The notes under the pieces are model-generated. The model was given only the letters and a program-made list of their open reading frames with translations. It did not search any database and was not told the DNA's origin. DNA of 64,000 bases, taken from contig CM046838.1 in the NCBI GenBank assembly GCA_025618425.1, positions 17,544,129 through 17,608,128 on the forward strand, in the 5' to 3' direction. The position numbers were made by a program, and so were the translations under genes. This document shows positions 26,109 through 39,000 of this stretch, in pieces; positions within the stretch are counted from its first letter, which is position 1, and each line of letters starts with the position of its first letter. Source of the stretch: Heliocidaris tuberculata (lineage: Eukaryota; Echinodermata; Echinoidea; Camarodonta; Echinometridae).

Positions 26109-26358
26109 AGGTTTTGGAGGGAAAATGTGGCACGCCAGAGGCTTTATACTTTACTGTGCTTTCACCAACACGTGATTTCTCATCCTATTGTTCTGTTGCA
26201 CGTACGCCACTCATTCCACTGTCAATCGTAGACTTGTGAGGAAAAAAAAATGAAGATATAGTTCAATGGATCTAATCAGTTCTGCGCACGTCTGCCGTTT
26301 ATGTAAAGAGTGAATGAAGCGATTTATAACTTTATGGATAAAAAGAGTTATGGGGCTT

Positions 26359-26765
26359 GTCACATATCCCCGATAACGATAACGATAACGATAACTACAA
26401 CTATACAGTTATAAAATCGGTCTACGAAGAAAAGGAATTGAATATACTTCTGTTGGTCTAGCGGTACATTTACTCGCCAGCTCTCTGTCGTCGGCTACAC
26501 GTATACGGACCCCAGTTCGAAACTGAGTCGCGTCTTTCGGATGGTGACGTCAAAGGTCGGTCCCCGGAGTGAATAATCATAAGTGATTGATACAAGTCTG
26601 TTAAAAATCCAATTGCCCAAGTATCGGGGTTGTCCTCCGATTTATGCAAATTAGCCTTTGGCCTTGATTTTCTCGTTTTGCCTTTTCTACATATACATAG
26701 AACGATCTTGTAGTTATAGATATCGTTTGGTTATCGTTATGGTTATCCGTGATCTATATGTGACC
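26359..26765. mobile_element. Inverted-repeat element carrying a nested tRNA-derived SINE
   Basis: The left end TGTCACATAT followed by CGATAACGATAACG mirrors the right end, whose reverse complement reads GGTCACATATAGATCACGG then ATAACCATAACGATAAC. Between the arms lies a SINE (26450-26640). Confidence 0.6.
26450..26640 (+). mobile_element. tRNA-derived SINE
   Basis: A-box-like TTGGTCTAGCGGTA (about 26453) and B-box-like CAGTTCGAAACTG (about 26513) are spaced as in a tRNA gene. ATGGTGACGTCAAAGGTCGG and a GTGATTGATACAA body follow. The tRNA part is degenerate and is not a functional tRNA gene. Confidence 0.6.
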
Positions 26766-28069
26766 AGTTTTTGACGTAAAGAGTCAAGTGATCATGCTGA
26801 TCCATGGATACATTGATCTGACATCGTAAAACTTATTAACGTGTGAGCATGAGAACATATACATCAGTTCGAGCTTTCTTTGATTCAGTTTTACGACTTA
26901 TTGAAACGTGATCAAAATCACTCGGGCTACTTTATGAACGACCGGGGACATTAATGTTAGTGAATTGAACCGAGTGAATGTGGGGATTAGTTGTTCTAGA
27001 AAAAAGAAAGAAACATGTCGAGTCAATGGCGTTGCGAAGGATTTTTTTTTTTTTTATTCGGGATTTAGGACAGGGTTGGTAATACCGAAAGGGGTCCCTG
27101 GAAATGGAAGATGAGTATGATATTGTTATTTTTTTATTTTTTTTCAAAATTTAAAATCTTCTGTTTCCGCATTTCTTTAAAATTACAAACGGGAGTGGAA
27201 ATAATGTAGGCGTATCCAGGGGCAGGAACGCCCACTCTAACTGAGAAAAAAAGGGGGAAGGTATAGATAAGAAGGTGAGAAAAAAAAGATAATGCCTAGA
27301 TTCTCCCAATTCCATCATGCCTAGATTCTCCCAATTCATGCAACCCCACCCCTACCCCCTCCTACACACACACACACACACAAACATGATTATGACCAAC
27401 CTGGGAGGGCCGGCGAGGTTCAAGAACCAGAAATCATACTTTTTGCAGGTTTTTTGCTTACATAATATTCAGTTTTAGATCATTACTTCAGAATAAGTTT
27501 TTGTTACACGCATCACGCTATGGTAGCACGTGCACCTTCTCTGAACTTAATGACGACATCACTCTGCGTAGTGCGTATCATGGTTCATCTGCCATGCGGT
27601 GTAAAGTAGCATCATGATCCTCTATACAAAGCAAAAAGATAAAATAAAGGGATTATCATGTTATCAACTTTTCTCATTATCTAATTCATTCTTGCGAAAT
27701 ATCCTAAATTGCGCCGAAGAATAGATATGTATCTCAAGGTTTTTGGTTTGCCGTTTCGGTTTGGTTTCTCCATCAGTAAATCCACGCCCTGTTTGTGTAT
27801 CATTGACGGTTTTATATAAAATTTGAAAATTATTACTGGGCTATATAGCCTCGTTAGCCTAATGGTCGTTTGGGTTTACAGGTGTACAACTTGAAGCTAT
27901 AAAATTGGTTAACAAGCAATAATCGTCATGATTTTATAGACAATGTTATTTCACAGTAAATAGTAAATATAGGCCAGGGTGGACCGGGGGGGGGGGGGGG
28001 GTTAAAGAGGGGGAACAGTATTCAGGTTCCTTTTTACTTCGAAATACTCTGACAAGCTAAAAGAAAAAA

Positions 28070-28166
28070 AAGAAGAAGAAAGAAATACAATAAAAGAAGA
28101 AGAAAGAAATACAATAAAAGAAGAAGAAAGAAATAAAATAAAAGAAGAAGAAAGAAATAAAATAAA
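28070..28166 (+). repeat. 24 bp minisatellite, four copies
   Basis: The unit GAAGAAGAAAGAAATACAAT plus AAAA is repeated four times; the last two copies have AAAAT in place of ACAAT. Minus-strand frames through it encode repeated FLSSSFI and are not genes. Confidence 0.85.
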
Positions 28167-28565
28167 AAGAAAAATAAATTGGAGTTGTGTACTAAAGGTA
28201 GGCCACTTGGGTTTTAAAAGGGGAGGGGGTTCTAGCCGGCTGTGCCACCTCTCCCCCCTCCCCCTAGAGTAAGGTGAGTGGTAGAGGAGCACTGGTGTCA
28301 TGGGGCGGAGTAAAGATAAAACGCGGTGTGACCCAAGCATCCGCTGGGATCATAGACTGATCTCTACAGGGGTGGGCTAAAGAGGCTTGGCAACTCCAAA
28401 CTCTCAGAGACTGGAAGAAAATATTATGACGTCAAAAAAATATAATGATATACAACATTTGTAAGGCGATAAATCCACTTGAAATCCAATGCTCACAGCG
28501 CACTATGTGCAAAAGACGAAATCATATACACCCCCCCCCCCCCTGATAAGGAGGGGTAGGGAGGT

Positions 28566-29028
28566 ACTCGTTTTTCCGAAGGTTCGTTTTTCCGAAGGTT
28601 CATAATTCCGAAGGTTCGTAATTCCGAAACACAAATTTTCCATAGCAGGGGGTTCATTATTCCGAAAATGAAATAGGGTTCATAATCCCGAACATTTGAT
28701 GCATTACTACGAAGGTTCGTTATTCCGAAGGTTCGTAATTCCGAAAATGAAATAGGGTTCGTAATTCCGAAAATGAAAAACGGTTCATATTTCCGAAGGT
28801 TAATTCGTAATTCCGAAAATACAATAGAGCCCTACGTAATTTTTCAGAATTACGAACCTTCCGAAATATGAACCCTTTTTCATTTTTGGAATTATGAACC
28901 CTATTTCATTTTCGGAATTAAGAACCGTCGAGACGGTTCGTAAGTCGTCGGAGTAACGAACCTTCGGAAAAACGAACCTTCGGAAGAACGAACCTTCGGA
29001 ATTATGAACCTTCGGAAAAAACGACATG
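28566..29028. mobile_element. Foldback element built of 16 bp repeats in two opposed arrays
   Basis: The left half (about 28570-28812) is an array of GGTTCGTAATTCCGAA-type units, some spaced by AATGAAATA. The right half (about 28843-29021) has the same unit reverse complemented (TTCGGAATTATGAACC). The outer ends, TCGTTTTTCCGAAGGTTCG and its mirror, match. The whole 460 bp can fold into one long hairpin. No protein is encoded. Confidence 0.75.
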
Positions 29029-30046
29029 TAACCATGATAAGTACGACTTGAGTGGACAGAACATACAAAGGAAAGAAGCAATAATTCATTATATGACAAA
29101 TTGAACAGTTACGCTTTTAGATCATTTTTGAACACTTCAAGTGATCTGCTTTACTTCTAATCTCTCGATGAAGAGCATTACACAGCACAGCATGAGCAAA
29201 GACTTTCTCCCCCACTTTGTATTAAGTTTAGAAAGAACAGGTATTCCTCAGTTTTGAGAACGTAACGACCTAGACGGAATAATAATGATTTATAAAACTA
29301 ATATTGTACAGAGGAACAGAGCCATGCATTCGCACAGTTAAATAAAAACAAATGCATTCTGTGAAAACAATGCGTTCTTTCAAGGGCAACCAAGGGAGTA
29401 ATGCTCCCTCCCCTCCCCACTTTTGAAAAGTTTGAAAGAAAAGGTTTTAGCAATTACTCAATGAAACATGACAGTAATTATTTTTGCAACTTGTATTGAT
29501 AAAGTATGGTATTTCCTCTCCACATCCCAAAATTTTATTTTATTTTAGTGAATGAAGCAAGTCACTTTTTAAAGAGGTTGAGTTCTTGGAAAAGTGAAAA
29601 ATAATTTGTGAGCTTTGTCATTCCAGTAGACCGAGAGTTTTTCAAAGTGGGGGAACCAGCAAAAAAGGGAACTCTGGAGGGGGAAAAGGGGCACCTACAA
29701 GAGGTGAACTTAAAGCGAAAACAGGGATCATTCTGTGACATTGGTATGGGCCTAAAGTCTAATTAATGCATTATCAAGCATCATCTTCTTCCTTTTAATT
29801 GTGCTTCAGCTTCCCTAATGAGCAGTTGTGTGTAATGGTCTAATGATTCATGTGCGAATGAGCGAAGCGAGCGAGCAAAATCTTTTAGACCTTTTTCTAA
29901 TTCTAAAGTCCTTGGTCTGTGCATTATATACAACTATATATGCAAATGACATCAGCAAATTAATTTGAGGGAATGTCAAATGATCGTTTGATTCGTACAT
30001 TAACCCTGTCGTTTTTCTTTAGGATTACATCGATATCAACATACTC

Positions 30047-30353
30047 AGGGGCGGATCTAGCTTTTTTCCAAGGGGGGGGGGGTTTGAGGGGCTGAGCTGG
30101 GTATTGCGAGGGAGCGTAGCGACCGAGCTTGAGCGAGCGAAGCGAGCGAGGGGGGAGGGTGTGGGAGGGGGGATACCCCCCTCCCACAGTAGGGAGATTT
30201 TTCATTTTTAGGGTTGCCAGCTTGCGATTTTAAGCATACTTGCATGCTCTATTTTTTTCTTTTTTTTGCCCAAATAATTGGGGGGGGGGGGGACTACAGC
30301 CCCATCCCCCCCCCCCCCCCCCCCCCCCCCCCGTAGATCCGCCACTGATACTT
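30047..30353. mobile_element. Short element with GGCGGATCTA ends and long G/C runs
   Basis: The left end TCAGGGGCGGATCTAG mirrors the right end, whose reverse complement reads TCAGTGGCGGATCTAC. The interior contains GAGCGAGCGAAGCGAGCGAG and runs of G and C up to about 25. This resembles the design at 20232-20470. Confidence 0.55.
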
Positions 30354-30649
30354 CATGAGATCTGCTTGATTTCAAGATATACAATAAGAGCGTGCGAGTT
30401 TTGGGGAAAGTTTTCAGAAAATTGTGTCATTCCTCGGTGTAAATTATGGGCACATTTGAGTGAGCGGAATGGAAATCCTTTGCTTGTGGGGGGGGGGGGG
30501 TGGGCATTGTCCCCCCCCCCCCTCTTGCCTCCAGCTCCACTGCCTTACATTGTAGTTGTAGTAATATGGGTACCTGTTACTCCGTAAAGCCGCACCGATA
30601 CTTTGAAGCTAGATATAACTCTTTTTGTAAGAAACAGTGGGAAATATAG

Positions 30650-31190
30650 GTAAAAGGGGGCATGCACTTATCAGAAGAGGACAGGGGGCCTATGAGAGGT
30701 TGAAAGGGGCACTTATAAAAGGTGAAAAGGGGCACTTATCAGAAGAGGAAAAAGGCACACTAAATAGGAAAGGGGCACTTATCAGAAGGGGAAAAGGGGC
30801 ACCTATCAGAAGTAAAAATGCACTTATCAAAGAAGAAAGGGGGCACATAATAAAGAGAAAAAGGGACAATAATAGATTTGGAAAGAGGTACTTATCAGAA
30901 GAGGGAAAAGGGCACTTATTAGAAAGAAAAAGGGTTCCCTATCTGAAGTAAAATTGCACTTGTCAGTAAGAGAAAAGGACTCTTATTATATACACTCAGA
31001 GATAAAGAGGCAGATTAGAAAAAGGGTCACTTATCAGAAGGAGAAAAAAAGGGCATCTATCAGAAGGGGAAAGGGCAATTTTAGGGGAAAAAGGGGGCAC
31101 TTTTAGAAGTAAAAAGGGCACAAATCAGAGAGAAAGGGGGCATTTTTCAGAAATAGAAAGGGAACTTTTGGGGTACTTGAAAAAATGAGG
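30650..31190 (+). repeat. Minisatellite of GGGGCACTTATCAGAAG-type units
   Basis: More than a dozen diverged units of roughly 25-35 bp carry GGCACTTATCAGAAG followed by A/G-rich spacers. Frames of about 104 and 91 codons cross it on opposite strands and are repeat artefacts. Confidence 0.8.
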
Positions 31191-32636
31191 GGCACACGGT
31201 GCTCCCCTCCCTCCCGGTAGCGCCGCCTTTGCCGACAGCCAACGAGACCGATGAAATAAAGAAATAAATAAAAGGAGACAGAAAATGAGCTGTCGGTCTC
31301 ATTCCGTTTGTCGATATACATGTAGTGAACCCTCAAAAATGTTGTTAGAAGGCCCATGACCGACATTGTCGGTCTCATCGGCTGTCGGTCTCGTGGGATG
31401 TAGCCTTAATTTCTTATGGACGATTTAGGGCTATATTTTTTTCTAAATTCATTGCTTTATGAATTAAAATAGAGTGTAATTTATTTTGTTTATACATATT
31501 TTAAGTTACAAACCAGGCTGCAGTGCATACATCCGTATTTTTAAACACCCTCATCGTACTATATTTTCTTTCTTTTAGGACCGCTATGGGCATTCCATAA
31601 AAATACGATGATAATTTGTGGTCATTACGGCGTCTGTATTAATATCGTAAGTATTACGGTTGAGTTATCAAGAGATCCCAGCCTCAGATAAACAAGATAA
31701 AGGGATGGTATGAATGCTATCACTGTTGATAATCTCTACCATCATCTTGTAGATAACAATATTCCAGTATCCTGACGTATAATTATTGCTATATGGGGCG
31801 CCAGAAAATTTTCTCGGCCCCCTAAAAAAAAGACGGGTTTGGTGAATCACCCTGAAGACATATAGGCCTACAGAGAAATAAGAGCGAAAAGTCTTTTGTG
31901 GCTATGCTGATTATTATAATAAGTTGTGAAACCTATAACAAACTTCGATGTCGACGATTTAGTAATACCGGTATATAAATGTAGGACTTTTATGTAGCTA
32001 TTTTACAATTAATGGCAGTTTCTTATGAAGGTAATAAACAGTTTAGTCAAGGTCATATATTTGGTAAAGATGTGTTTATCAAGTTGGTTTAGACTAGACC
32101 AAATCTTCATGTATAATACGTTTAATTTTTCCAACAAACTTTGCACGCTATATGAGGACAACATAGTTCGGGTTGTGTGTCCAGCCGTACAAAATGTGTT
32201 TTCCCCTCCTTCATCGGGTATTCTCGGGTATTTTGTTACTTTGATATCCAATAATATAAATAGAACCTCATTTGTTTAATTGTTATTTTGATATCAATTT
32301 TAGCAGTGACATACGCATATATCGGCAAATTTAAGTATGTGATTCCTCGAAAATGCAGGCGTTTAAGTGCGAACTTCTTCTTTCTGCGGCGTTCTACTCT
32401 GCATAGAATAGAATAGGTACATGTACATCTCTTTTGGATCTCTTCGATTTTCACCAACATTACATTTAAGGCCATGTTTGGGTAAAAATTACATTATTTA
32501 TTAATTTGTGTATCTATTTATTCATTTATTTATTCATAAATTTATTTAATTGTTTATTTATATACTTGTTTATTTATGTATGTACCTATTTATCTATCTA
32601 TTCATGTATTTCTACATTTATCTATCTATTTTTTTG

Positions 32637-32643
<7 letters not shown>

Positions 32644-32680
<37 letters not shown>
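32644..32680. repeat. TA microsatellite
   Basis: An uninterrupted TA run directly abuts the perfect hairpin at 32677-32768. Another TA run follows at 32826-32849. Further long TA tracts are at 33507-33546 and 35668-35694. Confidence 0.9.
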
Positions 32681-32682
<2 letters not shown>

Positions 32683-32768
32683 GGATGAATTCAAACCAAA
32701 GATGACGCAGGATACTCAGGTAATTTAAGCTTTCGTCTTTCATCTTTGGTTTGAATTCATCCCACTAT
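32677..32768. repeat. Perfect 29 bp inverted repeat with 34 nt loop
   Basis: 32677-32705 (ATAGTGGGATGAATTCAAAC and onward) is the exact reverse complement of 32740-32768. A transcript of either strand would form a 29 bp stem, similar in size to a microRNA precursor. The position beside TA repeats also fits a miniature foldback element. No mature-strand evidence is available. Confidence 0.7.
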
Positions 32769-33501
32769 GTTCTCTATCACCCAAACCAAAGCGAATGGTA
32801 AAAGTAGACTCAACATCATCACATTATATATATATATATATATATATATGTTATAATACCACATGCTTTTACACATATACCCCCTTCACCTGTCTATATC
32901 TTTCATTAAATTTTACTAAACTGTGTAAATTGATCAGATGCGCATGCGCAAGTTATCAAAATGCAACCATGACAACATCGAAAACATTTTTAGAAGAGAG
33001 TCATTTTCACATCCACTACACTCAAGTTGATCAGCTTTAAGTCTAACGTCAGTCTCTCTTAATTTACATCAATTTTCCCATCTAAAGTTCAAGTTTGGTG
33101 AAGTGAAATTCTTAAAACCGACTCTTCAGGTCAGCTTTGGTCCGGTAGACAGGCAGCTAGCTGTATTCTTTCTAAGCCGTATAAATCAACGTGCAGGGTC
33201 TCAAGCAGCCCGTCTCTGCGTTCACAGTGTTGCGTTGAAGTTTAGTTTTTATTTTGTCATTAAGCTTATCCAGTTGTAAATTCTTTCGTTTCCAATTGTC
33301 ATGATAACTAAAATATAGATAATAAAGTCATTATCGAAGTTTAATACGATTAATCTACCAGCGTCGTTCTTTCTCCTCCAATCTTCAGTTTGAATAACGG
33401 GTTAAAATCATTTAAGTAAATAGTTGTTAATTCAAGTTGTGCTCTCCCACTTTTAGTAACTTAACCCAATACCGAGAGGCCACGAATTTTGGCCCGTCGG
33501 T

Positions 33502-33550
<49 letters not shown>

Positions 33551-34618
33551 TTATTTATTTACTTATTTACTTATTTATGAATCTATTCATTAATTCATTT
33601 AAGTTCTTTTGAAAATACAACGAAGGTACATTTCATTGGTAAGAGCAACCTGATAATATGATATTATTGATTATTCATCTTTTGGTATTAAATTTGTCTG
33701 AAAAATTAAATTTTTCAGACACGAGTCCTGAAAGTATGAAAACAAAATTTCAATGGCGCCAAACTTGTTTCTTTACTCTCTTATTTCCTGTCACTTCTCA
33801 GACTTTGATATTGAGAGAAACTTGGCTTGTGTATACCACCTATTCATCAAATAAAATTAAAGAAACCACGGTTCATTAAGGGTTTACCAACATTGTTTGG
33901 CAACAACATCTCCATATTACGGTAGAGTTACCAAGTGATCAACTCACCTGATAGTGCATCGAAGGTGAATGTTATCGATTTTTCCATCTCTCTGCTATCG
34001 CCCTGTCGTCTGCTCCAGAAGTCCTTTGTGAAAATGTTTCACGGTCAGGTACGCGTGGAAGCAATTATCATTTCTTATCTTGATTGAAGGAAAACGCGTG
34101 GATGGGTGTTGTTGTTGTTGTTTCTCTCTCTCTCTCTCTCCCCCCCCCCAAACGTCCATTAGTTTTGATTTCTGTTGTTGATCGGATTAGTTGATTAAAA
34201 ACGTGCATGATTTTAATGAAGTGCGATGAATTTCGTTCTTTGGAAACCAAACAATTTTTTGGGGTAAATCTTTTATCTGATTCATGCCCTGATCAATATT
34301 TTCTCCCTTGTTTTGAGCATTTTACTTCTCTGCATAGCAGAAATAGATCCTGTGATTAAACATTTTGTATAAGGATGACATGGAAACACGGCAAAATGAG
34401 TCTACTGTTGCATATCAACAAGTCAAAATCTATACGAGTGACGTTGAAAATATCTTTGTTCCTCATCAGACATGCCCCCTCATCTGTCTACCAATAATAT
34501 GCCTAGAGAATGATGTACTTTCTGCCCCTGGAGCCAAGTTAGAATCATGATGATTGGTCGATTTATTTCCCCAGTATATTTCAGACCTCACTTGTATATA
34601 CCTTTATGGTTATGATAA

Positions 34619-34804
34619 ACACGATAAAAACTACTTTCGAAAAATAAACTCAAGGGCAATTTCAAAGGCCTATTGTACTGCCCATAGAAATCATGTTCGG
34701 ATTACGTAATGCGTCATTGTAATGTTCGCACATTTCTAAAGGTAATAGACAAGGCTATTGAAATTGCCTTGAGTTGATTTTTTGAAAATAGCTTTTATCG
34801 TGTT
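34619..34804. mobile_element. 186 bp foldback element with arms of about 55 bp
   Basis: The left arm, starting AACACGATAAAAACTACTTT and containing AACTCAAGGGCAATTTCAAA, mirrors the right arm, whose reverse complement starts AACACGATAAAAGCTATTTT and contains AACTCAAGGCAATTTCAA. Confidence 0.7.
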
Positions 34805-35662
34805 GATAATGATGTCTAATTCGGGCGATAACAAATTTTCTGTAATAATAATGTTATATTATATTACTTTTGTCTGATTACGAATATAATATTTTAGCAT
34901 TCCACCAGATACCTATAATCTACATATTATACTTCATTCAATATATAGAGACACACCTGCACATAAAAAGAGGCCTGCACGGGATACGAACCCACAACTT
35001 GCAAAACAAAGGAAAAGGTTAAGACTTTTCCCGACTTGATTATTATTATTCAGTAATAGTGAGTCGGGGGACGTCATTTGGGTCAAAAAATGTAGTTTTT
35101 CTTTTGTAAACTTAAGGTACATGTACACCACATTAGGATTTAAAGAAGTGTGAGCTGTTTTCACCCCTCTCCACATCCGCGACTGCCTCGTTCTAAATTG
35201 AAAAAGTACCCCCTCTACCATCATGAATTTTAGAACAGTCACGTGTACACATGTTGACGATGAGTGAACACCTAAGGTGTCTGGCAGTAATGATGATGAT
35301 TTATTTTTTTCCAGAGAGCTTCCTCTTTGCTAACATAATCTGGGAGGGGAGGGGCGCTGATAATGATGGGTGACGTGGACAACTGAATAGTGCGAACAAG
35401 GGCCTCGGCAAGGCTGGGGCAGCGAGCTGGGGAGGCAATTATTGATGGGCGGGACTAGATTTTCATACAAATTTTCAAGTACAACGGGACAGAGCAACAT
35501 GCATGTTCCATTATTTGGGGGAAAATCATATGATGATATAATAATTACGTGACTTGTTCATGTGCATTATTGCCACTGCCTCCGACATGGAGGAATGTTG
35601 CATTTCACTGATATATTCAGGACATTTCGTGTCATATTTCGTGTTAGTCTTTGATAATATAA

Positions 35663-35692
<30 letters not shown>

Positions 35693-35698
<6 letters not shown>

Positions 35699-35775
35699 CC
35701 TAGAATTATCATCTGAGAGAAGAAGGGGGGGGGGGGGAGTATTCAACCCAGTTTAGGGTTACTCCATCGCTCATT
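35693..35775 (+). repeat. Dispersed repeat, copy 1 of 2
   Basis: It shares TAGGGCCTA, TATCATCTGA, CAACCCAGTTTAGGGT and CGCTCAT-TACGCA words, in order, with 38273-38355. Both copies sit next to TA-rich sequence. Confidence 0.6.
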
Positions 35776-38272
35776 ACGCAAGATATCTATAGATGGGGCC
35801 TTTTTTTCTCCAAAAGTAGTTTTAATTTTACAGGACTTGGGATTACACTGGAACACTTTCTTTCTTGGTAAGCATTAGGCTTCACAAGAAGGGGTGGGGG
35901 TTTGCTTGTTAGACATACTCAGTAAAAAAAAGAGAAGAGAATAACCAACAACAAAAATTTTAAAAAGTAAAATAAAATCTAGGGGTCCAAGGTTAGTAGG
36001 TCTTGTGGAACAGGATCGTCATGAACTGAAGCATACCCAAACGCATTAATTTTTTACAAGAATAAATTAATCTGATTTCATGGAAGATGATTGGTTAGCG
36101 TAACTATGGAATCCACTCTTAAATCGGCATGGAATCTCGATCAAAGGAAACTGTTAGTCGTACTTCTATTCTTCCGCCAATCTCTGCAAACCTCCATTAA
36201 TTCCAACTTGGCACGTCCACAGGCTTCACTTCACCTTGTACATGCATGGTCCACAAGTCAAGCCTGATCGGCAAGCTGATAAAAGGAAGATGCGTTCAAT
36301 GTTATCAGTGTAGAAGATCTGATCAGATTGTAATCCAATGACAATAGAAAACTATCTCCGTTACGCACAGCTTCCAACGACCGCGCGGTAGAGCGATGAC
36401 ACCAAAGTGCGTTTATCAAAATGTTTAACGGCAGTCCAGATTTCATTTACAAAAAGACTGAAAACGAAACGCTGGAAAAGACTTTTGGTTTCATTATGTA
36501 AGGCAATTAATAATTATGTTTCATTTTTGATAAACGAACCTTTTGCTTGAAGGTTTTTGAAACATTTCTTTACGCCGTGCATTCATTGACGAAAGCTTGT
36601 AGCTTTATAACTTATTAACCTCATACATATCGTAATTTAGATTGCCCATTGATGCTAACTCAGGAAAAAAGAAGAAAATCTTTAGTTCCAGTGATAGTAT
36701 AGTAAAAATATTTTTTAAATTCTTGTGTTTTCATACTTTAGGCCTCTTGTGATAGCTTCGCAAAAGGCGTTCATTTCTTGCATAATTATCCTACACCGTA
36801 CCTTAAGATAATAACATTAATATAGAAAAGAAGAGGGTATCAAAATTGCTTTCCCTTTCAACTTTTTCGAGTGTGTCTCATCATAAATGCAAATGTTAAT
36901 GCCCCAATGCAATCTTAATATTCAAGACCTACTTAACAACATAAACTAGAAGATGGCATCTCCGGCACTGGATAATGGACTTTTCCATTAACCTTTTGTT
37001 AAATATTCGAGGATAAATGAGGTCTTACCACATTTACCACAAATAAAAGTTGTTTTTTGGTTATATACCCGTAACTTTAACCATGTTAACTATTCTTATT
37101 TTTCATTATTAATCACGAGGAGACTCATTTAGATCAAGAACTGCTCAAGACATTCAATGTTCGAAACAAAATAATATTCGTATTAATGTAAAGACAACTT
37201 AACGTCACCTGTTATTATTTTCACTAGTTACAAATCGATTACATGGCCTAAATAAAGTGGTTGATACGCCCTTCTGCCATTGACAATGACTGACTCGATG
37301 CCTTGGGCGTTGAGATCACGCTTACCTATATACACCGGTAATCACGATCTAAGAACGGGACCTGTGAAAAGGGAAAGATCTTTATCTTCATGCTTCTTGA
37401 TCAGGAAAGAAAACACATAAAACAACAAAAGCAGGAAAAAGAGCGAAATTGTAGACACGATTTTGTCCCGAGCAGTACTAGAAATTAAGGTCATTAGATA
37501 TGATAATGAAGATTTTAAATTTAATATACTTTTCTTTTCGATAAAAAAAAAAAGAAGAGATGGACCTTAATGGTGGGAATATATCTGGTTGGTATTATCA
37601 TCAACATGTTGAAAAAAAAAATCTCAATATGGTTATATTTTAAAGAGGAATAGAGTTTGTTTATATTCTTTTCCACTTCTTCTTATTTTGAACCCCTTTA
37701 TGGAGAAGTAATGGAAATGAATATATGGGAAATCGCCCTTGAACACATTTAATCAGTTGCCCCCCCCCCCCCCCCGGTAGACGACAAGTGCACCTTCGTT
37801 GTTTCAATGGCGTATCCAGGGATACATCAGAATCCCTTTCAAAGTGGAAGGCGGAATGCACCTTGGGTAGCCCTCCAGAGACATATTTAAGATAGTCTAT
37901 TGGACTTTTAAACAGGGGGGGGGGGGTGGGGGTGGGGGGAGGCTACGCCACCAATAGCACGATTATAGGCTAATTGGGAAAATAATTTACTTAATTATGC
38001 ATCCTGTGATGGAAATTCAGTATTCATGATCATCTCCAAATCGTTCGCTCTTACCAAGGAGTTACCTCTTTGCTCTTACTTTGGTTTCCATTTAAAGCAT
38101 ATAAGCCTGCTCATAAAAATTGTAAATTCTAATGTGAGGAATAATATACATTCATGTTGGTCGAGGAGTCTATACCGGCAATGATTTAATTCATTTAATT
38201 CAGTTGATCCGTTTATCAATAATTTGGCTTTGAATATATTTTGTGTTTGTGTGTATTAGCCGTTGATAATAT

Positions 38273-38355
38273 ATAGGGCCTACAAATATCATCTGATTGA
38301 GGAAAATAAAATATTTAACCCAGTTTAGGGTCACCCCATAGCTCATGTTACGCAC
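38273..38355 (+). repeat. Dispersed repeat, copy 2 of 2
   Basis: See 35693-35775. The order of shared words is identical and the spacing differs slightly. Confidence 0.6.
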
Positions 38356-38530
38356 TTTGGCCGTGAGATGGCGTAATTCAAAGCTGGAGAAGAACCATCA
38401 TTATTCGGGAGACTCGTGCATAAAATATTAAGATTCATTGCACAAAAGCGTTGGCGTAGACAGGTCCTCATTACTGGGGGGGGGGGGGGGGATGATTCTC
38501 CCAAAGGCCATGAATGGATATATTTTATAT

Positions 38531-38580
38531 ATGGGTGTGCGTGTGGGTGTGTGTGTGTGTGCATGTGTGTGTGTGTATGC
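38531..38580. repeat. GT microsatellite
   Basis: GTGTGT/GCGTGT runs, with a second shorter GT run at 38738-38760. CTTGTGGGGTACA recurs three times between them (38597, 38649, 38681) as a short interspersed repeat. Confidence 0.8.
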
Positions 38581-38791
38581 CCTTACATAGATACACTTGT
38601 GGGGTACAGAGAACAAAAGAGCACAATGATGGCCTTTATTCCGTCATGCTTGTGGGGTACAAAATACAATAGGAGAAGTGCTTGTGGGGTACAAAGTACA
38701 AAAGGAGAAAACAATACAGTTCCCCACAAGTCAATGTGTGTGAGGGTGTGTGTGTGTGTGTCGGAGGGTACGTGCATATATATATATATAA

Positions 38792-38990
38792 TGTGAGAAA
38801 TCAATTGAATTGAATGAGAGAAATAATTTGTTCCTCCATACTAACTTCCTTTTTGTGGAAATAATTGCGGGGGTTGCAAAAACTGTCTCCGCCAGGAGTC
38901 GAACCCGGGTCTTTGGCACTGTACGCTAAACGCCTTAACCACTAGACCATGGAGGCGGGTTGAGTTGTATTCGGTTAAACCAGGCACAAA
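38792..38990 (-). mobile_element. tRNA-derived SINE, same family as 63201-64000
   Basis: On the minus strand, GCCTCCATGGTCTAGTGG begins a tRNA-like head of about 73 nt that ends GGGTTCGACTCCTGGCGGAG. The tail carries AACTGTCTCCGCC and TTTTTGTGGAAATAA words (plus-strand reading) seen in both copies at the right end of the window. It abuts the Tc1-like end at 39001. Confidence 0.8.
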
Positions 38991-39000
38991 CAAATATATA

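Noticed and set aside
30637..31378. Open frames of about 90-105 codons on both strands
   Set aside because: They fall mainly on a minisatellite whose unit lacks stops in some frames; composition is repeat-driven.
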